64,000 nt of DNA from Lewinellaceae bacterium (GCA_020636315.1 JACJYA010000002.1:186001-250000); one strand, 5' to 3'. Shown: positions 54,205-63,364, numbered from the stretch's first letter. Notes: a model not told the origin generated them from the letters alone. A program made the numbers and translations.

Positions 54205-55278
54205 CTACCGGCACGCTCCTTCCAGCCTCTCGATCCACTCCCTCACCAGGGCGATCCCTTCTTCGTGTGGCGCCGCCCGGCCGATTTCCGGCATCATGAC
54301 CCCGGGGTCGTCCGACTCCATCCGATACACGAGTATGGAGCTGTCCGGTTGCCCGGGAGCGATGCCGAACAGGCGCCCGCCGGAGCCCTTACCGGCAGCA
54401 ACCGGAGATTTACACACTCCCAGCTTCCCTTTTTCATCCTGAAAATCGGAGGTGAGGTACGTGCCGGTGGTATGGGCCGGGCCTTCCGGATTATGGCAGT
54501 GGCCGCAGTTGACCTCCAGGTAGGCCAGGGCCCTTTCTTCAGTAGTTCCGCTTTGGGGGTCATCCCAGTCCGGCAGGGGAGCAAATTGTTCGGCCCAGCT
54601 GCCGGCAGCGAGGATGCCGGCCTGCTGCCATTTGGCCAGTTGATTGGCGGCGCTGCCGTCAGGGTAGGAGAATGCCTTGTTCAGGTAACGTACTCTGGGG
54701 CCGATGGGCAGGAGTTCTTTATTGCGGTTGTGGCAGCTCTTGCACTGGTTTTTGTTGGGTACGGCGTATTCTACGGCCCGCGCCCTTCCCGCCTCATTCG
54801 TCCAGCTGACCTTCCGGAAGTCGCCGACCACATTCAGTTCAGCGTCGGTATCTTCCTCATTCCATACGTAGGTGAAAGCCTCCCAGCTTCCCCGCCGTTT
54901 CACCAAAAGGCGGGTTTCCACCATATCCCAGCCTTTGTCCGGCTCCCGGAAGTCAGCCGGATAGTAGAAATTCTTGATCAGGACAGAATGATCCGGGAAC
55001 TCGATGACGCCCTCTCCATTCACGGTAGCCTGCAACCCTTTCGGCATCCATACAAAGCGCGACTTGTAGGCATAGTCGGAAAAGAGGGGGGTGATGGGTT
55101 CGTAAGGCAGCACACCGGCGTTGGGCGACAGCTCCTTCATCTCCCCCGTGAAGAAAGCATAATCGGAAAGGTGAGGATAAGGGACTTTTTCGGGGTCGAA
55201 CTGAACAGTGGCCGCAGGCTGCGGGCCCTGGCAGTTGGCCAGAGTAATGACAAAGAGAAGGTATATGAGGCGCTGCAT
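54205..55278 (-). CDS. SO2930-like diheme c-type cytochrome lipoprotein
   Basis: A 357-residue protein. The N-terminus MQRLIYLLFVITLANC ends in a lipobox-like LANC, so lipidation is probable. It contains two heme-binding motifs, CKSCH (about residue 188) and CGHCH (about 260), consistent with a diheme cytochrome. The first half (about 25-175) is a beta-rich domain (TPLFSDYAYKSRFVWMPKG). The C-terminal part ends with a conserved VMMPEIGRAAPHEEG. It belongs to the family that commonly lies next to a parallel beta-helix protein; the next gene upstream is exactly that. The partner and electron donor are unknown. Confidence 0.85.
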   Translation of the reverse strand: MQRLIYLLFVITLANCQGPQPAATVQFDPEKVPYPHLSDYAFFTGEMKELSPNAGVLPYEPITPLFSDYAYKSRFVWMPKGLQATVNGEGVIEFPDHSVLIKNFYYPADFREPDKGWDMVETRLLVKRRGSWEAFTYVWNEEDTDAELNVVGDFRKVSWTNEAGRARAVEYAVPNKNQCKSCHNRNKELLPIGPRVRYLNKAFSYPDGSAANQLAKWQQAGILAAGSWAEQFAPLPDWDDPQSGTTEERALAYLEVNCGHCHNPEGPAHTTGTYLTSDFQDEKGKLGVCKSPVAAGKGSGGRLFGIAPGQPDSSILVYRMESDDPGVMMPEIGRAAPHEEGIALVREWIERLEGACR

Positions 55279-55374
55279 AGCTTTTATTTTCTTAGGATTA
55301 TCTCAACTGCGATGAAAAAGTATGAAATTGAGCATTCCTGATTTCATACTTTTTTTGAATCTAAACCTGTCCGG

Positions 55375-56898
55375 TTATTCAAGCTCGGGCGCGCAGGCAT
55401 AAGGCTCAAGCTCCTTCTGTACATTATCAAAATCATTGGCAGCATCGATATTGGCAAAACGCAGCTCCTCATCTTCCTGCTGAATGCAGATGTTCATGGG
55501 GTTGGGGCCGGCAGGGCGGGCGTCATCGAGGATGCCATCGTAGAGGATATCCTGGGGTTTGCCGGGGAAAAGGAAGTTGACGAGCTTGCCGAAGTCCTTG
55601 CTCAGGTCGGGCACGGTGCGCTTGCGCTCGTAGCGGTTGCCGTGGATGAAAATGTCGTAGGTGTAAGGGTCGTACCCTTCATCCTCCCAGGATTTTTCAG
55701 TGATGTAATAACTGGCGATGGCGGTGCCGATGGTTTTGTGGCCGGTGATCTCATTGTCATACACCTCCACTCCTTTGGCTGCCAGCAGGATGATGCCCGT
55801 TCCGGGTGGCACGATGCCCACTATGTTGCCTTCGGGAGCGAAGTTCCTGTGGTTGTTCTCTGTGATCTTATTGTCGTAAACTTTGCAGCCACGGCCGTTG
55901 CCGGCGGGCAGTTCCGGCAGGTCGAAGACGAGGATGCCGCCGGTGTTGTTCTCCGCCCGGTTGTTATAGACTACCGAATTGACGCAGTTCTCGATCTCGA
56001 TGCCCGCCACATTCTCATGAGCGTAGCTGTTGCGGACAATCACGTTCTCACACTGCCCCACATAGATGCCGGCATCGGAAGCATAACTGGCCTCGCAGCC
56101 TTCGATCAGGACGTTCTTACTGGAGACCGGATAAAGCCCGTAGCCGCCGTTATTCTCGTCGGGGCCGCCGCTCCAGCTGGTTCTGACGTTGCGGATGGTA
56201 ATGCCGTTGCAGTCCTGCGCCTTGATGGCGTCCCCTTTCGTATCCATGATCGCCAGGCTCTCGACGGTAACCGAATCGGCGGTAATGCGCAGCCCTTCGG
56301 CCCCAACTTTCTGATCCTTGAAGAAGAGCACCGTCTTTTCCTTCCCCGCCCCGCGGATCGTTACGTTGGCCACTCCATCGAGCGAGATGGGGCGGTCGAA
56401 AGCGTAGCGTCCTTCCGGTATTTCGACTACGTCGCCGGGCCGGGCGTTGATAAGCTGAGCCTGGAGTTCATTGTAGAGTTCGGTGGCGGTCTCAGTGGGT
56501 ACGGATTGATGGGGGGTATTCTGGCAGGAGAAGAGGAGGAGGGTTAGGATTAAGGTTAAGGTTGAGGTTGAGGCTGAGGTTGCTTGCCTTGAAGCTTTAA
56601 TTACCTGGGCAATTTTAGCTATATCTTTTCTGCTTCGGATTTGAGGCGCTAAGGCCTTTTTTCCCGGGGTTCCGGATTCATTTTTGGATGGTTGGATGGT
56701 TGGATAACTTTTTTCCAGGCACTTAGTCCTGTTTATTAATACTTCAGGGTATAGGTTCAGGCAGGTGGCCAGGGTATTTTTTTTCATGGTATTGGGTTGA
56801 GTTCTTGCATGCTGCATAAAGATAAAGAGAATTGAGAGAATGCAGCCGGAGGGAGGGCTGTTCATCAGGGCAATCGCATTTAAAATTTTTTCCTTCAT
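55375..56898 (-). CDS. Parallel beta-helix repeat lipoprotein
   Basis: About 370 to 507 residues, depending on the start. The certain part begins at the lipoprotein-like signal TSTLTLILTLLLFSC, whose codons lie in a GAGGTT/AAGGTT simple repeat (56535-56580); a start before it cannot be fixed and the annotated ATG at 56898 is only the most upstream. The body is a right-handed parallel beta-helix with regular repeats of the type NVLIEGCEASYASDAGIYVG and NVIVRNSYAHENVAGIEIEN. The C-terminal part (YDPYTYDIFIHGNRYERKRT) is conserved in the family that pairs with the diheme cytochrome 97 bp downstream. A role in a shared envelope function is likely. Confidence 0.8.
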   Translation of the reverse strand: MKEKILNAIALMNSPPSGCILSILFIFMQHARTQPNTMKKNTLATCLNLYPEVLINRTKCLEKSYPTIQPSKNESGTPGKKALAPQIRSRKDIAKIAQVIKASRQATSASTSTLTLILTLLLFSCQNTPHQSVPTETATELYNELQAQLINARPGDVVEIPEGRYAFDRPISLDGVANVTIRGAGKEKTVLFFKDQKVGAEGLRITADSVTVESLAIMDTKGDAIKAQDCNGITIRNVRTSWSGGPDENNGGYGLYPVSSKNVLIEGCEASYASDAGIYVGQCENVIVRNSYAHENVAGIEIENCVNSVVYNNRAENNTGGILVFDLPELPAGNGRGCKVYDNKITENNHRNFAPEGNIVGIVPPGTGIILLAAKGVEVYDNEITGHKTIGTAIASYYITEKSWEDEGYDPYTYDIFIHGNRYERKRTVPDLSKDFGKLVNFLFPGKPQDILYDGILDDARPAGPNPMNICIQQEDEELRFANIDAANDFDNVQKELEPYACAPELE

Positions 56899-56948
56899 TT
56901 TGCCCTAACTCTAAAGGGAAATGAAGGAAAAAGCAGCGTTCTTCCTTT

Positions 56949-56978
56949 CCGCGAGCGCTGAAGCCACTCAGCGGAGGC
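56949..56978 (-). repeat. Fragment of the GC-rich hairpin of the 168-bp element
   Basis: The reverse complement of these 30 bases matches 13407-13436 (and 14533-14562) with one mismatch. It shows that part of the duplicated element is dispersed elsewhere in the genome. Confidence 0.7.
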
Positions 56979-57049
56979 GCTAGGATCGAGGCAAAAAACG
57001 GTGATTTTTCCTTCCGCAATTGATTATTTTCATTAAATGCGATTGCCCT

Positions 57050-57107
57050 GGACTGTTCATAGTTTCTGGTTTCTGGTTTCTGGGTTTCTGGGAACCAGGA
57101 ATATCCC
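57050..57107 (+). repeat. Truncated relative of the 92-bp repeat
   Basis: GGACTGTTCATAGTTTCTGG matches the beginning of the 92-bp repeat, then diverges into TTTCTGG-type units and ends ATATCCCC. It shows how the TTTCTGG tract can grow from this element. Confidence 0.5.
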
Positions 57108-57243
57108 CAAACAGCCCCGATCAGACAACAATCTAACAATTCCGACAATCTAACTCTGAATCAGAAAACAATCTAACAATCCACAAAGCTCCCAACCAGA
57201 CAACAATCCAGCAATCCAACCAAGCCTCAAACATCCCCTCCCC

Positions 57244-58212
57244 TCACTCCACCCGCCACAGGCTATCCACAAAATATTTTTTCTTATCAAAGAAATGCTG
57301 CCGGACAGCAAAGCCTGTCTTTTTAGCCAGCGTTTCCAGTTCAGATAAGCTGTACTTCCGGGAAAGCTCCACCTCGATAGCCTCCCAGGCTTCAAAGTGA
57401 AAGGGCCGGTTCAGGGCTTTGATGAAAACGTGCTGGCTTTTCAGGCTGACGAGGTAGCTTTTGGCCTCCCCACTAATGGGGTTGTAGGTTTCCCAGTGTT
57501 TGAAGTCGTTCAGTTCAAAATTGGCGCCCAGCTCGCGGTTCATGCGGCGGAGCAGGTTGAGGTTGAATGCCGCGGTAATGCCGGCCGGGTCGTTATAGGC
57601 ATTGAGGATGACTTCCGGTGCCTTTTTCAGGTCAACCCCCAGGAAGAGCAGGTCTCCCGGGTTCAGAGCCTCGGCAATCGAGCGGAGGAAATCCGCTGCC
57701 CTTTCCAGGGTATAATTGCCGATATTGGCGCCGAGGAAGAAAACCACCTTGGGTTGCACACCACCGCGCAGCTCGTGCAACACCTGGAAATAATCGCCCT
57801 CAAGGCTTTTTACATCCAGCTCCGGCAGCTCGGCCCGGAGGCTCTCTTCCAGTTCCAGCAGCACATTTCGGGAAATGTCTATGGGCTGGTACTTAAAGCC
57901 GGCTCCCCGCTCCAGAAAATGGCGAAGAAGGACTTTCGTTTTCATTCCATCGCCAGCCCCCAATTCGAGTAACTGAAAACGCCGGTGGCCGAAAGCCTGG
58001 AGGATCCCTTCCTTATGGTTTTCGAAGATCTCCAGCTCACAATCGGTGAGATAGTATTCGGGCATTCGCATGATCTGCTGGAACAGTTTGTCACCCTGCT
58101 CATCGTAAAAGTATTTCGACGGCAGCATTTTAGGGGTAGCGCTGAGTCCCTGCAGGACATCCCTGGCGAAGGCAGTAAGGGGTTGGGAGTGAGGTTGTTG
58201 GGTGGTTGCCAT
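57244..58212 (-). CDS. egtD: L-histidine N-alpha-methyltransferase (EgtD)
   Basis: A 322-residue SAM-dependent methyltransferase that trimethylates histidine to hercynine, the first step of ergothioneine synthesis. The start at ATG 58212 (MATTQQPHSQPLTAFARDVL) follows normal family length; a longer in-frame start is rejected. The family block is LPSKYFYDEQGDKLFQQIMR with PEYYLTDCELEIF shortly after it. The SAM motif is LLELGAGDGMKTKVLL (about 78-93), followed by PIDIS and GANIGNYTLERAADFL. It lies 108 bp downstream of egtB, on the same strand, and completes the pathway with it. Confidence 0.95.
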   Translation of the reverse strand: MATTQQPHSQPLTAFARDVLQGLSATPKMLPSKYFYDEQGDKLFQQIMRMPEYYLTDCELEIFENHKEGILQAFGHRRFQLLELGAGDGMKTKVLLRHFLERGAGFKYQPIDISRNVLLELEESLRAELPELDVKSLEGDYFQVLHELRGGVQPKVVFFLGANIGNYTLERAADFLRSIAEALNPGDLLFLGVDLKKAPEVILNAYNDPAGITAAFNLNLLRRMNRELGANFELNDFKHWETYNPISGEAKSYLVSLKSQHVFIKALNRPFHFEAWEAIEVELSRKYSLSELETLAKKTGFAVRQHFFDKKKYFVDSLWRVE

Positions 58213-58320
58213 ATTGGTCAGGTGTAAAGGTGAAATTGTGTATGGGTGGAAAGGTGTATGGGTGCATTCGGGCATTCAATATGCTCAACTTAGACATATA
58301 TACAAATGCACATACTAATC

Positions 58321-59595
58321 TCATTTTGCCAGCCGGATGCCGGTAAACTGCCAGCGTTCATCGGCGTGGAAAAAATTCCGGTAAGTCATGCGAATGTGGG
58401 AGACGGGCGTAGCACAGGAACCTCCGCGCAGCACCATCTGATTGACCATGAACTTTCCGTTGTATTCTCCTAAATCGCCTTCAAAACGCGGATAGCCGGG
58501 ATACGGCAGGTAGGCGCTGCCCGTCCATTCCCAGGTGTTGCCCAGCATCTGGTGGTCCTCAGCACTCTGCTGGGCAGCCGGATGAAAAGCGCCGGATTCC
58601 ACAAAATTGCCATCCTGGGGTATCTCTTTGTACAAACGGCGGCAGGCAGTTTCCCATTCCTGCTCGGTAGGCAAGCGAAAGCCGCGCCACCGGGCGTAGG
58701 CATCAGCTTCGTAGTAACTGATGTGGGTTACGGGTTCGTGAGGAGCGGCGGGCTGCAGTCCGCTGGCCGTATAATGCCACCACTGGCCGTCCTGCTCATA
58801 CCAGTACAGCGGCGCCTTCACTTCCAATTCCTGTGCCCACGCCCAGCCTTCGTCCAGCCAGTATTCGAAATTATCATACCCGCCGGCTGTTATGAATTCG
58901 ATGTATTCTGCGTTGGTTATCAGACGATTGGCAATGGCGTAATCGTGAAGGTAGGCCTTATGGGAGCTCAGTTCATTGTCCCAGCAGAAAGCATCGCCCT
59001 GATAGCCGATCTCATAAAGGCCTTCGGGGATCTCGATGAATTCAAGGGGTGCAGCCGCGCCGTTCTCCGGCTTCTCGCCCTCCCGGAAAGGAGGGTGCAG
59101 GGGGTTATGCCCCAGAATGTATTTGATATCCGTTATCAGCAGTTCCTGGTGTTGTTGTTCGTGTTGCAGCCCCACTTCGATGAGCGCTGCCAGATCCTGA
59201 GGTACTTCGCTGTCGTGATACTGCCCCAGGAGGCGCGCTATGTGTTCATCGACAAACGAGCGGTAAGCCAGCACTTCCCGAAGCGGTGGGCGGGTGAGGT
59301 TGCCCCGCTTGTTGCGAAGAATGCGGGGCCCCTGGCTCTGGTAATAACTGTTGAAGCAATAGTTCAGCCGCTCGTTGAACAACTCATACCCATCCAGGTA
59401 TTTCGCCAGAATGAAATTTTCAAAGAACCAGGTGACATGCCCCAGGTGCCATTTCGGCGGGCTGACATAGGCCACCGGCTGAGCGACAAAGTCCTCCAGT
59501 TCCAGTGTCGAACAAAGGGAGAGGCTTTGCTCCCTGATCTTCCGGTATCGATCCAGGATGGCGCGGGCGCGGGTGATGTTGGTTTGGAGTGTCAT
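58321..59595 (-). CDS. egtB: Ergothioneine biosynthesis sulfoxide synthase (EgtB)
   Basis: A 424-residue iron enzyme that joins a cysteine-type thiol to hercynine in an oxygen-dependent reaction. The start ATG 59595 is preferred to the longer frame. The N-terminal DinB_2 domain carries the iron ligands: WHLGHVTWFFEN (residues 49-60) and HEQQHQELL (145-153). The C-terminal FGE/sulfatase-modifying-factor-like domain has the conserved block RGGSCATPVSHIRMTYRNFF. egtD follows downstream; an alpha/beta hydrolase gene lies 34 bp upstream. No egtC, egtA or egtE is in the window, so the sulfur donor and the C-S lyase cannot be deduced. Confidence 0.95.
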   Translation of the reverse strand: MTLQTNITRARAILDRYRKIREQSLSLCSTLELEDFVAQPVAYVSPPKWHLGHVTWFFENFILAKYLDGYELFNERLNYCFNSYYQSQGPRILRNKRGNLTRPPLREVLAYRSFVDEHIARLLGQYHDSEVPQDLAALIEVGLQHEQQHQELLITDIKYILGHNPLHPPFREGEKPENGAAAPLEFIEIPEGLYEIGYQGDAFCWDNELSSHKAYLHDYAIANRLITNAEYIEFITAGGYDNFEYWLDEGWAWAQELEVKAPLYWYEQDGQWWHYTASGLQPAAPHEPVTHISYYEADAYARWRGFRLPTEQEWETACRRLYKEIPQDGNFVESGAFHPAAQQSAEDHQMLGNTWEWTGSAYLPYPGYPRFEGDLGEYNGKFMVNQMVLRGGSCATPVSHIRMTYRNFFHADERWQFTGIRLAK

Positions 59596-59629
59596 TTGGG
59601 TAATCTTTTGGTGAAAAAGGATGAAAACC

Positions 59630-60502
59630 TTAATCAGGGCTTTTATTTTCAAGCAGATCCAGCAAAACCTGCTTCACAATATCGTAATCCGTCCAGGGGA
59701 TAAGATGTCCGGTATTTTCCAAATAGATCAGTTTCAGATACTGGGGTGGAATATTTTCTTTACTGAAGGCCACATTTGCTTCAGGAGGGGCAAGGCCATC
59801 CTTCTTTCCGTGGATGTGAATGACGGGAATGGAGATCTTTTTCCAGCCATCAGCGATGGCAGCCAGAGCTTTAGCATGGGAGAATTTCTCGTCGGCGGCC
59901 ACCTTCAGAGCAGCCGGCAACAGCCAGCGGGTGGCTTTCCAGCGGCCGAAATGGGAATACCAGAAAATGGGCTCATTGTCCGGGTCATTAACGGGGGCCA
60001 GCATAACGACGGCTGTCAGCAACTCCGGAAAATCCATTGCACACTTGCCGACAATCGGGCCGCCATAGGAGTGCCCCACCAGGATAACACTATCGGCCTG
60101 GTATTGTTCCACCACTTTCCGTACCTGTTCCGCCTGCACCGCTATCGATGTTTCGGCATGCCCTGGATCTGATTCTCCATAACCCAGCCGGTCAATGGCC
60201 ACCAAACGGGCGCGCCGCAGGAGCGCGGAATCCGCCAGGTAACTGAAAAAGTTGTTGGAAGAGCCCGGAGCACCGTGAACGAATACGATGAGCGTTCGCT
60301 TGTGATCCAGCCCCGTTTCGATGTATCGGGTAGTTTTTCCCTGAAAATCCAGGAAGTTGATGCGCACAGGAACCTCGCGCTTCCCAAAATAACGTTCTAC
60401 TTTCTGGTTCTCGGTGTGGAAAGAAACACAGGAGTTGATAAAGAGGATCATGCCAAAAAACAAGGTAAATCCCCACTGGCTAAGCCTCAACGCTAGGATC
60501 AT
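59630..60502 (-). CDS. Alpha/beta hydrolase, membrane or lipid-anchored
   Basis: A 290-residue protein. The N-terminus MILALRLSQWGFTLFFGMIL, then FINSC, is a signal or lipoprotein-like segment (possible lipobox FINSC). The hydrolase fold is clear: FVHGAPGSSNNFFSYLADSA (oxyanion loop), GHSYGG (nucleophile Ser), an Asp near VIHIHGKKDGL, and a His near ENTGHLIPW. Substrate unknown. It sits 34 bp upstream of egtB on the same strand and may be co-transcribed, but no role in ergothioneine synthesis is known for such a protein. It is followed upstream by a palindrome at 60526-60549. Confidence 0.85.
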   Translation of the reverse strand: MILALRLSQWGFTLFFGMILFINSCVSFHTENQKVERYFGKREVPVRINFLDFQGKTTRYIETGLDHKRTLIVFVHGAPGSSNNFFSYLADSALLRRARLVAIDRLGYGESDPGHAETSIAVQAEQVRKVVEQYQADSVILVGHSYGGPIVGKCAMDFPELLTAVVMLAPVNDPDNEPIFWYSHFGRWKATRWLLPAALKVAADEKFSHAKALAAIADGWKKISIPVIHIHGKKDGLAPPEANVAFSKENIPPQYLKLIYLENTGHLIPWTDYDIVKQVLLDLLENKSPD

Positions 60503-60525
60503 TGGGTGCAGGATTAATCAGAAAG

Positions 60526-60549
60526 GAGAAAGGCAATATTGCCTTTCTC
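60526..60549. terminator. 24-bp perfect palindrome
   Basis: GAGAAAGGCAAT and its exact reverse complement ATTGCCTTTCTC are adjacent (60526-60549), followed on the plus strand by TTTTCT. It lies between the stop of the DUF5996-like gene (60588) and the start of the hydrolase (60502), so it is a probable terminator for the former. Confidence 0.6.
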
Positions 60550-60587
60550 TTTTCTAATAATAACCTTGAGATAAGAAAGTTTAACGA

Positions 60588-61475
60588 TCAGGCTTTAACG
60601 GCCTCCTTTTCCAGAATACCGAACGAGGCTTCGATCCCGGAACGCAGGAAATCCTCCACAAATGCCGCCTGTTCACCGGCAGATTTTTTCTTCAGGATCT
60701 CTGAAGCCGGAAGAACCGCTCCTTTCCATTTTTTAGTATGCCATTCGGCGCCTTCGGGCAAACTGGGCAAAGTATCGTAGTCTGCTTTTCCGTCTTTCTG
60801 CCAGTGGTTGACATAATAGTAAAACTCGCCCACTATGTCATCGGCCGGCGCCAGGCCTATTCCCACTGTCTTGAGCAGGTTGCTCTGGTCATCGAATTTG
60901 ACGGGTATCACGCTACCGGTGTCAAAATGGTGGGGCCACGTGGCGACGGGTGTCGCATATTCGTATTTGCCGGCAATTTCCGTGAGGACAATATGAGCAT
61001 TGTGCCGGTAGCGGGCCAGCTCCTGAAAAATACCGGGGTTAGCCATCTGGAAGGGCGCTCCTTTGTTCAGTTCATGCTCGGGGAGCTCAAAATGGCTGAT
61101 CGGCTGAATATCATCCGCCTTTTTCCCGAAAGAACGAGCCTGAGTACGCACAAAACTCAGAGCTGTCGCCTTGGTCTGGCCGGAAAGCGGGAATACGCCC
61201 AGAGCCTCCTCATTCTCATTGATCAGTTGCAACTCCAGCGTTTCATAGAGCAACGCCATACGGATGCGCCGCTTCAGGTTAACCTCCTGGCCGGCAAGGG
61301 CTTTCAGTTTCGAAAGCCATACCATGCTGGACTGGGAATCGTCGGCTGCTTTGGGCAGCAGGCTGTTACCGAAAACAGCAACGAATTGGGAAGCATGGTG
61401 TAGTTGTTTCGCCGGCTCATTCAGTTCTTCGGCCTTGGGATGTGTTAGGAGTTGCCAGTTGTCTTTTATTGTCAT
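60588..61475 (-). CDS. DUF5996-like hypothetical protein
   Basis: A 295-residue cytoplasmic protein with no signal peptide. Key segments are NWQLLTHPKAEELNEPAKQL near the start, EYATPVATWPHHFDTGSVIP in the middle, and the ending FLRSGIEASFGILEKEAVKA. The PVATWPHHFD motif, a Gly-rich turn and a late Tyr-rich segment (FYYYVNHWQKDGKADYD) resemble DUF5996, a family of unknown function. The assignment is by eye and tentative. The gene is upstream of the alpha/beta hydrolase with 85 bp between; the palindrome at 60526 probably separates the transcripts. Confidence 0.7.
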   Translation of the reverse strand: MTIKDNWQLLTHPKAEELNEPAKQLHHASQFVAVFGNSLLPKAADDSQSSMVWLSKLKALAGQEVNLKRRIRMALLYETLELQLINENEEALGVFPLSGQTKATALSFVRTQARSFGKKADDIQPISHFELPEHELNKGAPFQMANPGIFQELARYRHNAHIVLTEIAGKYEYATPVATWPHHFDTGSVIPVKFDDQSNLLKTVGIGLAPADDIVGEFYYYVNHWQKDGKADYDTLPSLPEGAEWHTKKWKGAVLPASEILKKKSAGEQAAFVEDFLRSGIEASFGILEKEAVKA

Positions 61476-61643
61476 TTGCTCTTGTTTTTTTCACATATTC
61501 TAACAGAGAGAATGAGCCAGGGGTTTACTTTGCTTAAATAATTGACAACATTTCCGGTTTTTTCACCAAAAAAGGAAAACAAACAACTATTTTTTCACAT
61601 CTCGGAGAAACGGTATAAGACAGGAGGAAAGGCAGCCTGCAGG

Positions 61644-63269
61644 TCAGTTCCCGCCCCGGCGGCGGCCACGCTTTGGCGGTTTAAACTTTTTCACCCGGTT
61701 ATTCTCCCGGGTGACCGTTACCCGTTCGCTGGGCGCGCTTTCGTTATGGGCGCGGTTGGCGGCCGTCACTAAATAGGTATAGGTCTGGCCCTCTTGGATG
61801 GAGGGGTCAATGTACTGGAATTTCTTGCTGAAATCGTTTATGCAGCTGATATAGCAGATATTCCTGGGATCGTCCATATCCCCGATGGTATTACCGGGAA
61901 ACCGATAGACGACATAATAATTGGGGGGCTTTTCGCTGTCTTCCCGGGCGGGCCGCCAGATGACCCTGGCTTTGCCGCGTTTGTTCTTCACCTTCCTGAG
62001 GTCCGGGGCGGAGAAAAGCCCCAGGGACAGTTCGGGCCGTTCCGGCAGCAAAGCAGGCTCTTTATAGTAAACGCGCAGGGAGTCTTTCAACCCCAGCGGG
62101 TCATCGAGTACCGACCGGGCCCGGAAGAAGACGCCACCACTGACGCGGCGGTTGCGGCGGCTCAGGGTAAGCTGCCGGCCGATCTCTCCGGGGTCGCTCC
62201 ATTGTTCCTGCCGGTCGTTGCCAACTTTATAGGCGGCATGCCCGATATAGAGCTGCCCTTCCGAAGCGTGGAGGCTCCACCACCGATGCAGTGTAGCGTA
62301 ATCGGCAGGCTCAAAACCGATATTCCAGTATAGCTGAGGCGCCACGTAATCGATCCACCCGTTGCGCAACCACCCCAGGACGTCGGCGTAGAGGTCATCG
62401 TAAGAGCCGATGCTGGCCCTGGTTTCGGACCCCATCGGGTCTTTGTCCTTATTCCTCCAGACGCCGAAAGGGCTGATCCCGAATACGACATCGGGCCGGA
62501 TCTCCCGGACCGAATTGCTCACCATTTCCACCACGGCATCCACGTTGCTGCGGCGCCAGTCGCCGATGTTTTTGTACTTAGAACCATAGGCCCTGAATTC
62601 CAGGCTGTCGGGAAAGGCCTCATTGGCCAGTGGATAAGGGTAGAAATAGTCGTCGAAATGAACGCCATCGACATCGTATTTGGCCACCACTTCGGCCACG
62701 ACATCCCGAACGTGCTCACGCACCGCAGGGATGCCGGGGTTGAGGTAGAACCGGCGCCCGTATCGCACCACCCAGTTGCGGTGGCGGTTGAAAACGTGGA
62801 GCGGGTGAAGGGCCGTGGTATCCAGCCCCATGGTAGCCCGGAAGGGGTTGAACCAGGCGTGGAATTCCATCCCCTCCTTATGCGCTTCCTCGACGAGGAA
62901 TTGCAGCACATCGTACTCCGGCGAAGGCGGCAGGCCCTGTTTCCCGGTCAGGTATTCGGACCAGGGCGCATATTCAGATAAGTAAAAAGCATCGCCCGCC
63001 GGCCGCACCTGAAAGATCACGGCATTGAACCCCAGTTCTTTCAGCTTCCGGAGCATCACCTTCCATTCTTCCTTGTGAGCAGTGGGCCAGGTGGTCGGCC
63101 GTTCAGGATAATCCAGGTTGTTGACAGTGGCCACCCAAACGCCCCGGAACTCCCGCTTGGGGGGCGGAGGAGCATACCCTCTTCGAGATTGGGCGGAAAC
63201 CTCAACTGTATTGACGAAAAGGAGGAGCAAAATCAATCCGGAAACAAAGCCGCTGCAACGGTTAGTCAT
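61644..63269 (-). CDS. GH10-like (GHL10) family glycoside hydrolase
   Basis: 541 residues from ATG 63269, which gives the signal peptide MTNRCSGFVSGLILLLLFVN, then TVEVSA; a longer in-frame start is rejected. The family 10-like domain (about 30-400) starts FRGVWVATVNNLDYPERPTT and includes ELGFNAVIFQVRPAGDAFYL, the segment VRDVVAEVVAKYDVDGVHFD, then DYFYPYP, then VVFGISPFGVWRNKDKDPMG. The C-terminal ~100 residues look like a fibronectin type III module (KPPNYYVVYRFPG ... TYTYLVTAANRAHNES). GHL10 enzymes act on cell-surface or exopolysaccharides; substrate unknown. A basic tail (KKFKPPKRGRRRGG) follows. Confidence 0.92.
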   Translation of the reverse strand: MTNRCSGFVSGLILLLLFVNTVEVSAQSRRGYAPPPPKREFRGVWVATVNNLDYPERPTTWPTAHKEEWKVMLRKLKELGFNAVIFQVRPAGDAFYLSEYAPWSEYLTGKQGLPPSPEYDVLQFLVEEAHKEGMEFHAWFNPFRATMGLDTTALHPLHVFNRHRNWVVRYGRRFYLNPGIPAVREHVRDVVAEVVAKYDVDGVHFDDYFYPYPLANEAFPDSLEFRAYGSKYKNIGDWRRSNVDAVVEMVSNSVREIRPDVVFGISPFGVWRNKDKDPMGSETRASIGSYDDLYADVLGWLRNGWIDYVAPQLYWNIGFEPADYATLHRWWSLHASEGQLYIGHAAYKVGNDRQEQWSDPGEIGRQLTLSRRNRRVSGGVFFRARSVLDDPLGLKDSLRVYYKEPALLPERPELSLGLFSAPDLRKVKNKRGKARVIWRPAREDSEKPPNYYVVYRFPGNTIGDMDDPRNICYISCINDFSKKFQYIDPSIQEGQTYTYLVTAANRAHNESAPSERVTVTRENNRVKKFKPPKRGRRRGGN

Positions 63270-63364
63270 ATAGTGCTGGTTTGGTTGGAAATTAACTTTG
63301 CCCCATAATGTGGAAATAACCGGATGGTTACGCCTTCGGCGTAGATTGTTTGCCGGCAAAGCCA

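Larger units (their letters stand above)
56899..57243. other. Intergenic region between egtD and the beta-helix gene
   Basis: About 345 bp rich in repeats: a piece inverted relative to the 168-bp duplication (56949-56978), a relative of the 92-bp repeat (57050-57107), and a tract of CAATCTAACAATCC- and ACAATCCAGCAATCC-type units (57125-57225). A 134-codon frame over it on the minus strand is composed of repeat-derived sequence and is not called. Confidence 0.6.

Noticed and set aside
56744..57148. 134-codon minus-strand frame overlapping the start of the beta-helix gene
   Set aside because: It is made mostly of dispersed repeat sequence and has no domain.
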